A DNA stretch of 5,058 bases from Bacillota bacterium (GCA_023398855.1 JAEWRS010000109.1:1-5058); one strand, 5' to 3'. Positions 1 to 5,058 are shown, numbered from the stretch's first letter. Numbers and translations are program-made. The notes: generated by a model from the sequence alone, not told the origin.

Positions 1-140
1 TTAAATTTGTGTATCCTTTTCCGGCACTGTTTTTATTGGGACTATCATTGGTATTTATGTGCATTTTAATACCATTTGTCGCTTATGGACGGCATAAAAA
101 GGGGAGCATTAGTCAGCGTATAAAGCAAATAAATGAATGA
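1..140 (+). CDS. C-terminal end of an unidentified integral membrane protein (partial)
   Basis: An open frame runs in from the left edge (first full codon at base 3) and stops at TGA 138-140, giving the last 45 residues of a larger protein. They contain one strongly hydrophobic segment of about 25 residues (starting FPALFLLGLSLV) followed by a basic, polar tail (GRHKKGSISQRIKQINE). That is the pattern of a last transmembrane helix with its positively charged end in the cytoplasm. A multi-pass transporter of the major facilitator type would fit, but nothing diagnostic of a family is visible, so the function is unknown. The gene converges on the ABC operon and is followed 46 bases later by a shared terminator hairpin. 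It is not a periplasmic-type binding protein, so it does not supply the missing partner of the ABC operon. Confidence 0.6.
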   Translation, partial: KFVYPFPALFLLGLSLVFMCILIPFVAYGRHKKGSISQRIKQINE

Positions 141-185
141 GGTTTTCAAATCAGTTGCCTGGCGTCTGCCATGGCATCAGTTGAT

Positions 186-236
186 AAAAGGAGCTTCTAC
201 AGTATGGTGAAAAAGTATACTGTAAAAGCTCTTTTT
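186..236. terminator. Bidirectional intrinsic terminator between converging genes
   Basis: Bases 186-205 pair with 217-236 over about 20 positions, with one G-U wobble (190) and one C-A mismatch (197) when read on the plus strand; the loop is 11 bases. On the plus strand the GAGCTT...AAGCTC core is followed by TTTTT (232-236), serving the gene ending at 140. On the minus strand the same stem ends in CCTTTTAT, serving the ABC permease that ends at 249. The symmetry and position between two stop codons make a shared terminator the natural reading. Confidence 0.85.
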
Positions 237-248
237 ACAAATGAAAAG

Positions 249-1046
249 TCAGAATTTAATTTTCTTTTCCAATAGAGCTATGCCCTGATACAGTATGGCA
301 GATACAATACACAGGATAACGATACTCATCACAACCAGATCCATCTGGAATACCTGGCTTCCATAAATAATCAAGTATCCAAGTCCTTTATTCGCCGCTA
401 AAAACTCACCAATAATAACACCCACCAGACATAGTCCGATGTTGACTTTTGTATTGCTGATAATAAGCGGAACAGAACCTGGAAGCAGCACCTTAAAAAG
501 CACATCTTTCTTTGTTCCTCCCAAAGAATAGATCAGCTTGATCATATCAGGGTCTATCTGGGAAAAACCGGTATGAAGAGTCATGATGCATCCAAAGACT
601 GCCACGGAAATAGAAGCAACGATAATGGTCTTAATATTGTTGCCAAGCCACACAATCAAAATGGGGGCAAGGGCTGATTTGGGAAGACTGTTCAGCATGA
701 CCAGATAAGGCTCCAGCACTTCTGATATGCTGCGGCTGGACCATAATAAAACGGCAATCAGAAGGCCTGAAATGGTGACAAGAGTAAAACTTATGAGGGT
801 TTCCATTACGGTTACCCCAATGTGTATAAAAATGCTTTTGTCTGCTGCCATATTAAGGAAGCAGACTGTCATACGGGAGGGAGAACTGAATATAAAGTCA
901 TTGATCATACCCAGTCTTGCACACAGCTCCCAAAGGGAAAGAAACAGTATTAGCAGCATGCTTCGCCAAATCCGCACATTGCGGCGGTGCAGCTTTTCTT
1001 TTTCTATGAACTCCTGCTGAGCCAAAGTGGGCTTTGTTTCAATCAT
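249..1046 (-). CDS. ABC transporter permease, nitrate/sulfonate/taurine (SsuC/TauC) family
   Basis: Membrane-spanning subunit of a binding-protein-dependent importer, 265 residues, close to the usual 250-280 of the family. After a charged cytoplasmic N-terminus (residues 1-27) come hydrophobic segments at about 29-47, 76-102, 125-155, 198-215 and 236-256. The motif EPYLVMLNSLPKSALAPI (about 112-129) is characteristic of SsuC/TauC-type permeases. The cytoplasmic EAA-like loop, which docks on the ATPase, follows at about 166-220, including SLGGTKKDVLFKVLLPGSVP and later GEFLAANKGLGYLI. The start ATG lies inside the 3' end of the ATPase gene (8-base overlap, ATGATTGA), with an AAGGAG ribosome site 10 bases upstream, so translation is probably coupled. 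The substrate cannot be told: members carry sulfonates, taurine, nitrate, pyrimidine precursors of thiamine and others. The operon ends here at the terminator 186-236. Confidence 0.93.
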   Translation of the reverse strand: MIETKPTLAQQEFIEKEKLHRRNVRIWRSMLLILFLSLWELCARLGMINDFIFSSPSRMTVCFLNMAADKSIFIHIGVTVMETLISFTLVTISGLLIAVLLWSSRSISEVLEPYLVMLNSLPKSALAPILIVWLGNNIKTIIVASISVAVFGCIMTLHTGFSQIDPDMIKLIYSLGGTKKDVLFKVLLPGSVPLIISNTKVNIGLCLVGVIIGEFLAANKGLGYLIIYGSQVFQMDLVVMSIVILCIVSAILYQGIALLEKKIKF

Positions 1047-1806
1047 GGTTCTGCAGCTCCTTCCATACCTGATTAAAATAAACAGAAAATTCCGGCATAT
1101 TCCGCCGTGTCAGGGGCCTTATATTATCTTTTCCAAAGGAAATAGGAATGATGGCTTTTATTTTACCTGGCCTGCTTGTCAGTACGATAACCCTGTCGGC
1201 AACACTGATGGCTTCTGAAAGGTCATGGGTGATCAAAATCGCAGTTTTATGAGTGCTTTTTATGATGGAACTGATGTCATCACAGACGGAGAGTCTGGTT
1301 TGATAATCCAAGGCGGAAAAAGGTTCGTCTAATAAAAGAAGGTCCGGTTCCAGGGCCAGGGTACGGACCAAAGCGGCACGCTGCCGCATGCCTCCGGACA
1401 ATTCAGACGGCTTTGCCTGTTCAAAACTTCCAAGGCCGTAAGTATGGAGCATCTGATGCAGCTTTTCTGTGGAACTTTTATTTCGTTTTTTCTGGATTTC
1501 CAGTCCCAGCTCCGCATTTCCAATGATGGTACGCCATTCAAAAAGATGGTCCCTCTGCAGCATGTATCCCATATTGACCCGTGATTCCGCCTGGGAAACA
1601 CCGTCAATACATATTTCTCCTTCGTCAGGTGTCAATAATCCGCTTAATAAAGAAAGAAGGGTTGATTTCCCGCAGCCGGATGGGCCGACAATTGCAAGAA
1701 ATTCTCCGTTTTCGGCAGTAAATGATATATTGGAAAGGGCCAGCGTCTCACCCTCAAGGGAATGATAGGAGTAACTGATCCCGCGAACTTCCAGTTTTGG
1801 CTTCAT
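1039..1806 (-). CDS. ABC transporter ATP-binding protein, nitrate/sulfonate/taurine (SsuB/TauB) family
   Basis: Cytoplasmic ATPase that powers the importer whose permease follows it; 255 residues, normal for the family. All catalytic motifs are intact: Walker A GPSGCGKST (41-49), Q-loop glutamine in GYMLQRDHLFEWRT (Q84), signature LSGGMRQR (136-143), Walker B LLLLDEPF (156-163, with E161 as catalytic base), D-loop SALD (164-167) and H-loop histidine H194 in ITHDLSEA. The Q-loop followed by LFEWRT, close to the LLPWRT of SsuB/TauB proteins, supports the nitrate/sulfonate/taurine subfamily. AAGGAGG lies 4 bases before the ATG, a slightly short but strong ribosome site. It is the first gene of a two-gene operon, with a probable promoter at 1847-1875. 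No gene for a solute-binding protein is present in this transcription unit. Confidence 0.94.
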   Translation of the reverse strand: MKPKLEVRGISYSYHSLEGETLALSNISFTAENGEFLAIVGPSGCGKSTLLSLLSGLLTPDEGEICIDGVSQAESRVNMGYMLQRDHLFEWRTIIGNAELGLEIQKKRNKSSTEKLHQMLHTYGLGSFEQAKPSELSGGMRQRAALVRTLALEPDLLLLDEPFSALDYQTRLSVCDDISSIIKSTHKTAILITHDLSEAISVADRVIVLTSRPGKIKAIIPISFGKDNIRPLTRRNMPEFSVYFNQVWKELQNHD

Positions 1807-1846
1807 GGGCCCTCCTTATTTGACAGATTTGATCTGATATAGTGTT

Positions 1847-1875
1847 ATGATATGTACAAAAAAAAGGAGTGTGAA
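1847..1875 (-). promoter_or_regulatory. Probable promoter of the ABC transporter operon
   Basis: Reading the minus strand, TTCACA (1875-1870; 5 of 6 to TTGACA) is followed by exactly 17 bases, including a run of eight T, and then TATCAT (1852-1847; 5 of 6 to TATAAT). Transcription would begin near 1840, giving a leader of about 33 bases before the ATG at 1806. Both hexamers and the spacing fit a housekeeping sigma factor. The -35 box lies inside the hairpin that probably terminates the upstream reductase operon, so the two elements overlap physically. Confidence 0.6.
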
Positions 1876-1896
1876 GACCAGTGCTCCCTACTCCTT
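1858..1896 (-). terminator. Probable intrinsic terminator of the LuxE/LuxC-type operon
   Basis: On the minus strand AAGGAGT (1896-1890) pairs perfectly with ACTCCTT (1870-1864), enclosing a 19-base loop, and the stem runs into a tract of eight T (1865-1858, two of them shared with the stem end). It begins about 27 bases after the stop codon at 1923. The 7-base stem is short and the loop long, so termination may be incomplete and some read-through into the co-directional ABC operon is possible. Confidence 0.6.
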
Positions 1897-1922
1897 ATGT
1901 ATGAAATGATATGTACCGCCCT

Positions 1923-3185
1923 TTAATGCCTGAGAACCATCCGGCTGTATTTTCTCAATGAGTATTCTCCGTCATGAGGCAGGCTGAAATCAATGCCATC
2001 TAATTTCCGGGCGGTTGTAATCCGGCCTACCCCTGCCTGGAACAAACGGTTCTCATACTGCACCCGGTGTTCAGGCCGGCAGTAAAGAGCAGCAGCCTGC
2101 AGATAACTCTTGTAAGGCTTCAGTACTCGCAGAATCTGATTTTTTGGCAGTGGTTTCACCCAACAGTTGCCAAAAAAGTCAGATGACTCCAGCCCCTTGC
2201 TGCTGTCGGCCCGGACACTGACCTGGCCGCGACGGTATAAGTGTCCCTGTTCTGGATGCAAAGCCGCTTCGATTTCCCGGCTTCGCAGCTTCAGGGCTAG
2301 CTGAGCTTTCTGTTCATGGGAAAGTGCCGCCCTAAGTGCCTCGCCGGATACAGCCGCCAGGATATCCAGGAAATTTAAGGCAAATCGCTGCACCAGCTGA
2401 ACATCATCTGAGTCCAGATAGATTCCCTGGCAGGATGTGCAGGAAAGCTGCCTGGTGCGGCACATATGAAGAGCCAGCTCCTGCAATTCTCCATCTGTCA
2501 CCCCGCCTGGCTCAATATAGGCGAAACCCATCTTATGGCCCCATTCTATCAGACGGATATTGGGCGCTGCCAGGCTGCGTACTGCTTTAACGGCTTCATC
2601 ACTTCCCCAAACCACTACTGCGTCTGCCATTCGGGCAAATGTAAGCAGCAGCTTTATGTCGGTAGAGTGAAAGCCAAGCACATAAATATATTCAGCCAGC
2701 TCCGGCTCAGCTTCCATCAGCCATTCCAAAAGGAGCAGGGACACTTCGTCCCCCTCACCTGGAAGCTTCAGCATGGTAATATTGCCGGTCAGCAGCCCCT
2801 CCAGCACGCAGTAAGCCGCAAGACCGTAAGCGTTTCCAGAAGTAATACACAGAAGTGTTCCAAGAGGGAGCCATTCTGCGCGGGTATGGGCTCCCTGTTC
2901 CGTTCCCAGTTCCCGTTTCAGCCGGGAGGTCAGCTGTTCCCGGCTCAGCTGCTTCTGCACCCGAACCAAATGCCTGGATAAGTCCTCTTCGCTCACGCCC
3001 ATACGCAGCAGAGAAGCCATGCTCTCTGGCTGTTCCAGACGCTGGCACAGCTGCACACAGGCACTGATAACAATCTCTGTATCAAGAGGCGGGCCTTCCA
3101 AAGTCTTCCTGATGTTCCTGTATATTTCTCTCAGCAGCTCCTGATCAGGCAGCCCGGAAATTCTCCTGCCGAAAATTAAATTCAT
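1923..3185 (-). CDS. LuxC-type acyl-CoA reductase (acyl-protein to aldehyde reductase)
   Basis: Member of the LuxC acyl-CoA reductase family, a branch of the aldehyde dehydrogenase fold. Known members reduce an acyl group, held as a thioester on a cysteine, to an aldehyde with NADPH. The start chosen is ATG 3185-3183, giving 420 residues: AAGGAGGA sits 5 bases upstream and the ATG overlaps the stop of the preceding gene as ATGA. The same frame is open 25 codons further upstream, but that part lies inside the LuxE-type gene and is not LuxC-like. Residues about 107-142 (PLGTLLCITSGNAYG through GNITMLKLP) match the cofactor-binding part of the family. VVWGSDEAVKAVR follows at 191-203. The active-site region is QLSCTSCQG, in which C249 aligns with the expected nucleophile and C252 is an extra cysteine. 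The C-terminus carries HDGEYSLRKY (404-413), as family members do. Substrate unknown; the length fits the family. Confidence 0.85.
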   Translation of the reverse strand: MNLIFGRRISGLPDQELLREIYRNIRKTLEGPPLDTEIVISACVQLCQRLEQPESMASLLRMGVSEEDLSRHLVRVQKQLSREQLTSRLKRELGTEQGAHTRAEWLPLGTLLCITSGNAYGLAAYCVLEGLLTGNITMLKLPGEGDEVSLLLLEWLMEAEPELAEYIYVLGFHSTDIKLLLTFARMADAVVVWGSDEAVKAVRSLAAPNIRLIEWGHKMGFAYIEPGGVTDGELQELALHMCRTRQLSCTSCQGIYLDSDDVQLVQRFALNFLDILAAVSGEALRAALSHEQKAQLALKLRSREIEAALHPEQGHLYRRGQVSVRADSSKGLESSDFFGNCWVKPLPKNQILRVLKPYKSYLQAAALYCRPEHRVQYENRLFQAGVGRITTARKLDGIDFSLPHDGEYSLRKYSRMVLRH

Positions 3186-4282
3186 AGATTTCCTCCTTCC
3201 CGGCTGACAGCCTGGGCGGCACAGGTGCGGATATCCATGATTCCGGCCCTTCCAAGCCATTTAAAATAAGGAGCCGGATTACTGCATTTACAGGTCCCGC
3301 CCTGATAAAGCACAGCAAAATCATCTGTGATCACACTGCCAAGGGGCATACTGTAAACCAACGGGGATATGAGATTCAAAAGCCCCGCCTTACCGTAAGG
3401 AAGGGGTTTTAGGCTGATGCTGTCCCTGATGATGACCCGGCTATAGACCGGCACATGAAAGTATCCCCGGCTGCACTTACAGTATGGGACCGGATGCTCT
3501 ACAAGACTGAAAAATTCATGAACAAAAGCCGCATCAATTCCCAGATAATATTGTATCCTCTGCAGGAGGTCAGCTTCGCTCCGGTTTTCTGCTGCATGCT
3601 GCTTAAATCCGCCGCCCATCAGAATCCTGGACCCTTTTGGAAAACGGTATCGGATTTCCTTTTCCTGAAGAACTTTTAAAAGCCCGTTTAAATAAGCAGG
3701 AAAACCTAACAGCCGTACAGGCATGTTCTGTTTTGCATACCGGTCCAGAACTTTGGTTATCTTCCTGTCTGCAAGGCCGTCCATATATACTAAGGAAGCG
3801 GCCGGAGCCAGCTTCGTGGCACCCATCAGAGTTTTATATGCTCCGGGAACCTGGCCTTTCTCCGGTCTGCGCCCTAAAATCACATAATTCGCCGGCAGCA
3901 GGGATATCAGCCGGTGATGCCTGAAAAAACCACCCACCATCCGCTCTGCCTGTTTCAGTGTGGTTTTGTCGAACCCCACAAAACTCCTGACACCGGTGGT
4001 CCCGGACGAATGGGCGGTAATCTGCATGTTACATGCCGGTACGGTTGTCATGGTATGCTTTTTCAAGAAGAGTGTGGGAACTGCCGGAATCAATGCCAGA
4101 TCCTGCTCGTTCTGAATCATATCAGGCTGAAACCCCTCTGATCGCAGAAGATTCCCATAATCCTCACAGTATCTGCTGTGAAAGCGCAGATTGTCCCGCA
4201 TTAATTCCAAATACATTTCTGAAGTCCCTATGTGATCATAGGGGTCCTTCCACCAGTATAGTTTCGTTGCTTTCCGTTTCAT
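3182..4282 (-). CDS. LuxE-type acyl-protein synthetase (ATP-dependent carboxylic acid activation)
   Basis: Member of the LuxE acyl-protein synthetase family, adenylate-forming enzymes related to phenylacetate-CoA ligases. The known reaction is carboxylic acid plus ATP to acyl-AMP, then transfer to a cysteine and on to the LuxC partner. The 366 residues match the usual 360-380. Visible motifs are IPAVPTLFLKKH (65-76), the ATP-binding loop AHSSGTTG (90-97), FHVPVYSRVIIRD (275-287), and LGRAGIMDIRTCAA (343-356), which resembles the GR...RGC end of the family. C354, 12 residues from the C-terminus, is a good candidate for the acyl-carrying cysteine. Two CxC pairs (C268/C270 and C331/C333) are also present. 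AGGAGGAGG lies 11 bases before the ATG; the next methionine is only at residue 23, so this start is favoured. First gene of the operon, overlapping the LuxC-type gene by 4 bases. The substrate, fatty or other acid, is not evident. Confidence 0.85.
   Translation of the reverse strand: MKRKATKLYWWKDPYDHIGTSEMYLELMRDNLRFHSRYCEDYGNLLRSEGFQPDMIQNEQDLALIPAVPTLFLKKHTMTTVPACNMQITAHSSGTTGVRSFVGFDKTTLKQAERMVGGFFRHHRLISLLPANYVILGRRPEKGQVPGAYKTLMGATKLAPAASLVYMDGLADRKITKVLDRYAKQNMPVRLLGFPAYLNGLLKVLQEKEIRYRFPKGSRILMGGGFKQHAAENRSEADLLQRIQYYLGIDAAFVHEFFSLVEHPVPYCKCSRGYFHVPVYSRVIIRDSISLKPLPYGKAGLLNLISPLVYSMPLGSVITDDFAVLYQGGTCKCSNPAPYFKWLGRAGIMDIRTCAAQAVSREGGNL
3191..3198 (-). promoter_or_regulatory. Ribosome binding site fixing the LuxC-type start
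   Basis: On the minus strand AAGGAGGA (3198-3191) lies 5 bases before ATG 3185. It sits within the last codons of the LuxE-type gene (the codons for EGG). This near-perfect site, plus the ATGA overlap, decides for the internal ATG over the upstream open extension to 3260. Confidence 0.85.
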
Positions 4283-4318
4283 GGATTTCTCTGCCTCCTC
4301 CTGGTGCTGGCCTGTGAT

Positions 4319-4424
4319 TATGGTTCATTATAACACGATCCGGACACATAGAAAAGAACCTTGGGTATGGTTCGGGTATCGTTACACAGCAAATTGCCTC
4401 CCAGCAAAAGTTTTCAGAACCATA
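4319..4424. repeat. Three copies of the octamer TATGGTTC, possible operators
   Basis: TATGGTTC occurs at 4319-4326 and 4366-4373, and its reverse complement GAACCATA at 4417-4424, at offsets of 47 and 51 bases. The middle copy is also the right half of an imperfect palindrome, GAACC-8-GGTTC (4356-4373 region). It overlaps a tandem near-repeat as well, GGGTATGGTT (4363-4372) and GGGTATCGTT (4374-4383), which has a period of 11 bases, about one helix turn. The copies bracket the candidate promoter of the LuxE/LuxC-type operon, as regulator sites would. No regulator gene is in the window. Confidence 0.4.
4327..4355 (-). promoter_or_regulatory. Candidate promoter of the LuxE/LuxC-type operon
   Basis: The minus strand has a perfect TATAAT (4332-4327) with expected start of transcription near 4320, about 38 bases before the ATG at 4282. 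At a 17-base spacing the -35 position reads TTTTCT (4355-4350), only 3 of 6 to consensus. A strong -10 with a poor -35 suggests a promoter that needs an activator. A TATGGTTC octamer covers the start site and another lies just upstream of the -35 position. Confidence 0.5.
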
Positions 4425-4477
4425 AGGTAAAAAATATAGAATTTATTAACTCTGGTGGAAAATATAAGAAAAAGCCC

Positions 4478-4506
4478 TTGCAATGGGGAACAAACGGTGT
4501 TATACT
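4478..4506 (+). promoter_or_regulatory. Promoter of rimP
   Basis: TTGCAA (4478-4483), a 17-base spacer and TATACT (4501-4506) form a good housekeeping promoter, with transcription expected to begin near 4513. The upstream AT-rich stretch GGAAAATATAAGAAAAAG could be an upstream element that raises activity. The resulting leader is about 75 bases and contains the hairpin at 4535-4560. Confidence 0.8.
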
Positions 4507-4534
4507 ATTCAAGATAACATGACAGTTGAGAGAT

Positions 4535-4560
4535 AAAGAGTGGGCGAAAGTCCACTCTTT
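4535..4560 (+). promoter_or_regulatory. Stable leader hairpin with GAAA tetraloop upstream of rimP
   Basis: Bases 4535-4545 pair with 4550-4560 in an uninterrupted 11-base-pair stem (one G-U pair, 4544-4551) capped by the tetraloop GAAA of the GNRA class. It lies in the 5' leader of rimP, 27 bases before the start codon, and is followed by the U-rich CAATTTGTTTGG. It may act as a weak transcription attenuator, an RNA stability element or a site of control of the translation-factor operon. The structure itself is unambiguous; the function is inferred. Confidence 0.7.
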
Positions 4561-4574
4561 CAATTTGTTTGGAA

Positions 4575-4580
4575 AGGTGG
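4575..4580 (+). promoter_or_regulatory. Ribosome binding site of rimP
   Basis: AGGTGG, one change from AGGAGG, lies 7 bases before ATG 4588. An in-frame GTG at 4540 lies inside the leader hairpin without such a site and would add 16 residues not typical of RimP, so the ATG at 4588 is preferred. Confidence 0.7.
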
Positions 4581-4587
4581 GAGAAAG

Positions 4588-5055
4588 ATGGCAAAGAGAG
4601 AAGAGTATGAGGCAAAGACAGAAAGCTTTTTACTGCCCCTTATGAAAGAAAACAATTATGAACTGGTTGACGTGGAGTACGTAAAAGAAGCAGGAAGCTG
4701 GTATCTGCGTGCATATATAGATAAAGAAGGCGGAATTACGGTAGATGATTGTGAGACCATAAGCCGCAGGCTGGGAGACTGGCTGGATGAAAAAGACTTT
4801 ATTGCGGACAGTTATATTTTGGAAGTCAGCTCACCAGGGCTTGGAAGACCGCTTAAAAAGGATAAAGATTTTATAAGAAGCATTGGTAAAGAAGTAGATA
4901 TTAAGTTATATAAACCATTAAACAAACAAAAGGATTATGCAGGAACGCTTAAATCCTATGACAGGGAAACTGTGACCATTACCCAGGAAGACGGAATAGA
5001 GCTTGTGTTGAACCGCCCGGAAATCGCATTGATCCGGCTGGCATTTGATTTCTAA
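4588..5055 (+). CDS. rimP: Ribosome maturation factor RimP
   Basis: RimP binds the small ribosomal subunit in the cytoplasm and is needed for 30S maturation. The 155 residues from the chosen ATG equal the normal length. The N-terminal domain (about 8-85) shows YELVDVEYVKEAGSWYLRAY and ITVDDCETISRRLGDWLDE, ending in the hallmark ILEVSSPGLGRPL (77-89). The C-terminal SH3-like domain (about 90-155) includes GKEVDIKLYKPLNKQKDYAG and ends LNRPEIALIRLAFDF. The gene is complete, with stop TAA at 5053-5055 and only three bases left in the window. In most Firmicutes nusA follows directly, with infB further on, so it is probably the first gene of that operon here, driven by the promoter at 4478-4506. 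Codon use is AT-rich, unlike the neighbouring LuxC-type gene. Confidence 0.97.
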   Translation: MAKREEYEAKTESFLLPLMKENNYELVDVEYVKEAGSWYLRAYIDKEGGITVDDCETISRRLGDWLDEKDFIADSYILEVSSPGLGRPLKKDKDFIRSIGKEVDIKLYKPLNKQKDYAGTLKSYDRETVTITQEDGIELVLNRPEIALIRLAFDF

Positions 5056-5058
5056 ACA

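Larger units (their letters stand above)
1847..1916. repeat. 11-base direct repeat ATGATATGTAC flanking the terminator
   Basis: ATGATATGTAC occurs at 1847-1857 and again at 1906-1916, an offset of 59 bases, on either side of the terminator hairpin. The first copy contains the probable -10 box of the ABC operon (complement of TATCAT). The second copy has no recognisable -35 box at the right distance. The repeat could be a pair of protein-binding sites or the trace of a local duplication; the exact identity is certain, the role is unknown. Confidence 0.5.
4283..4587. other. Divergent intergenic control region between the LuxE-type gene and rimP
   Basis: This 305-base stretch has no credible gene. 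It holds, from left to right, the ribosome site of the LuxE-type gene (AGGAGGAGG on the minus strand, 4302-4294), its likely promoter, three copies of TATGGTTC in both orientations, and a near-repeat GGGTATGGTT / GGGTATCGTT. An AT-rich block (about 4425-4473), which may act as an upstream element, then leads to the rimP promoter, the leader hairpin and the rimP ribosome site. Each is listed separately. Confidence 0.8.

Noticed and set aside
150..183. Direct repeat ATCAGTTG (150-157 and 176-183) downstream of the first gene
   Set aside because: Only 8 bases, no related copy elsewhere seen, and no promoter or hairpin depends on it; chance is sufficient.
727..1020. Plus-strand open frame of 97 codons opposite the permease
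   Set aside because: Antisense shadow of the permease without family similarity or a ribosome site.
2466..2981. Plus-strand open frame of 171 codons opposite the LuxC-type gene
   Set aside because: Fully antisense to a well-supported enzyme gene, with no recognisable domain or convincing ribosome site; long antisense frames are common opposite G+C-richer genes.
3186..3260. 25-codon upstream extension of the LuxC-type frame, starting at ATG 3260
   Set aside because: It lies wholly within the LuxE-type gene, has no LuxC-like sequence, and the ATG at 3185 has a near-perfect ribosome site and an ATGA overlap.
1923..4282. A bacterial luminescence (lux) operon
   Set aside because: There is no luciferase luxA or luxB, no luxD and no flavin reductase gene in the unit; only the acid-reducing part is present.
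4540..4587. GTG start giving a RimP longer by 16 residues
   Set aside because: The GTG lies in the leader hairpin stem, lacks a ribosome site, and the extension is not part of the RimP family.
1..5058. CRISPR arrays, tRNA or rRNA genes, insertion sequences, phage genes
   Set aside because: No regularly spaced repeats, no cloverleaf or rRNA sequence, no transposase or terminal inverted repeats were seen on either strand.

Overview
The window looks like a stretch of a Firmicutes chromosome, most probably class Clostridia near Lachnospiraceae. The reasons are strong AGGAGG-type ribosome binding sites, TTGNNN/TATAAT-type promoters with 17-base spacers, a typical Firmicutes RimP, and a moderate G+C content. 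Species cannot be named from the sequence alone.

Layout. (1) Bases 1-140, plus strand: the 3' end of an unidentified membrane protein. (2) Bases 186-236: a terminator hairpin usable from both sides, between two converging units. (3) Bases 249-1806, minus strand: a two-gene ABC importer operon of the nitrate/sulfonate/taurine type (ATPase first, then permease, overlapping by 8 bases), with no substrate-binding protein gene in the unit. (4) Bases 1847-1916: a compact junction where the terminator of the next unit and the likely promoter of the ABC operon occupy the same bases, flanked by an 11-base direct repeat. (5) Bases 1923-4282, minus strand: a two-gene operon encoding a LuxE-type acyl-protein synthetase and a LuxC-type acyl-CoA reductase, joined by an ATGA overlap. 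(6) Bases 4283-4587: a divergent control region with promoters for both sides, three copies of an 8-base motif, and a stable leader hairpin before rimP. (7) Bases 4588-5055, plus strand: rimP, the ribosome maturation factor, probably the first gene of a rimP-nusA-infB type operon running out of the window.

How the genes work together. In luminous bacteria LuxE activates a carboxylic acid with ATP and passes the acyl group to LuxC, which reduces it with NADPH to an aldehyde. Here the pair stands alone, without luciferase (luxAB) or the LuxD thioesterase, so it is best read as a stand-alone two-protein carboxylic acid reductase of unknown substrate. The ABC transporter runs in the same direction but appears to have its own promoter, so a functional link to the reductase is only a possibility. 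The most unusual items are this orphan LuxE/LuxC module, its possible operator repeats, and its higher G+C content compared with the neighbours.
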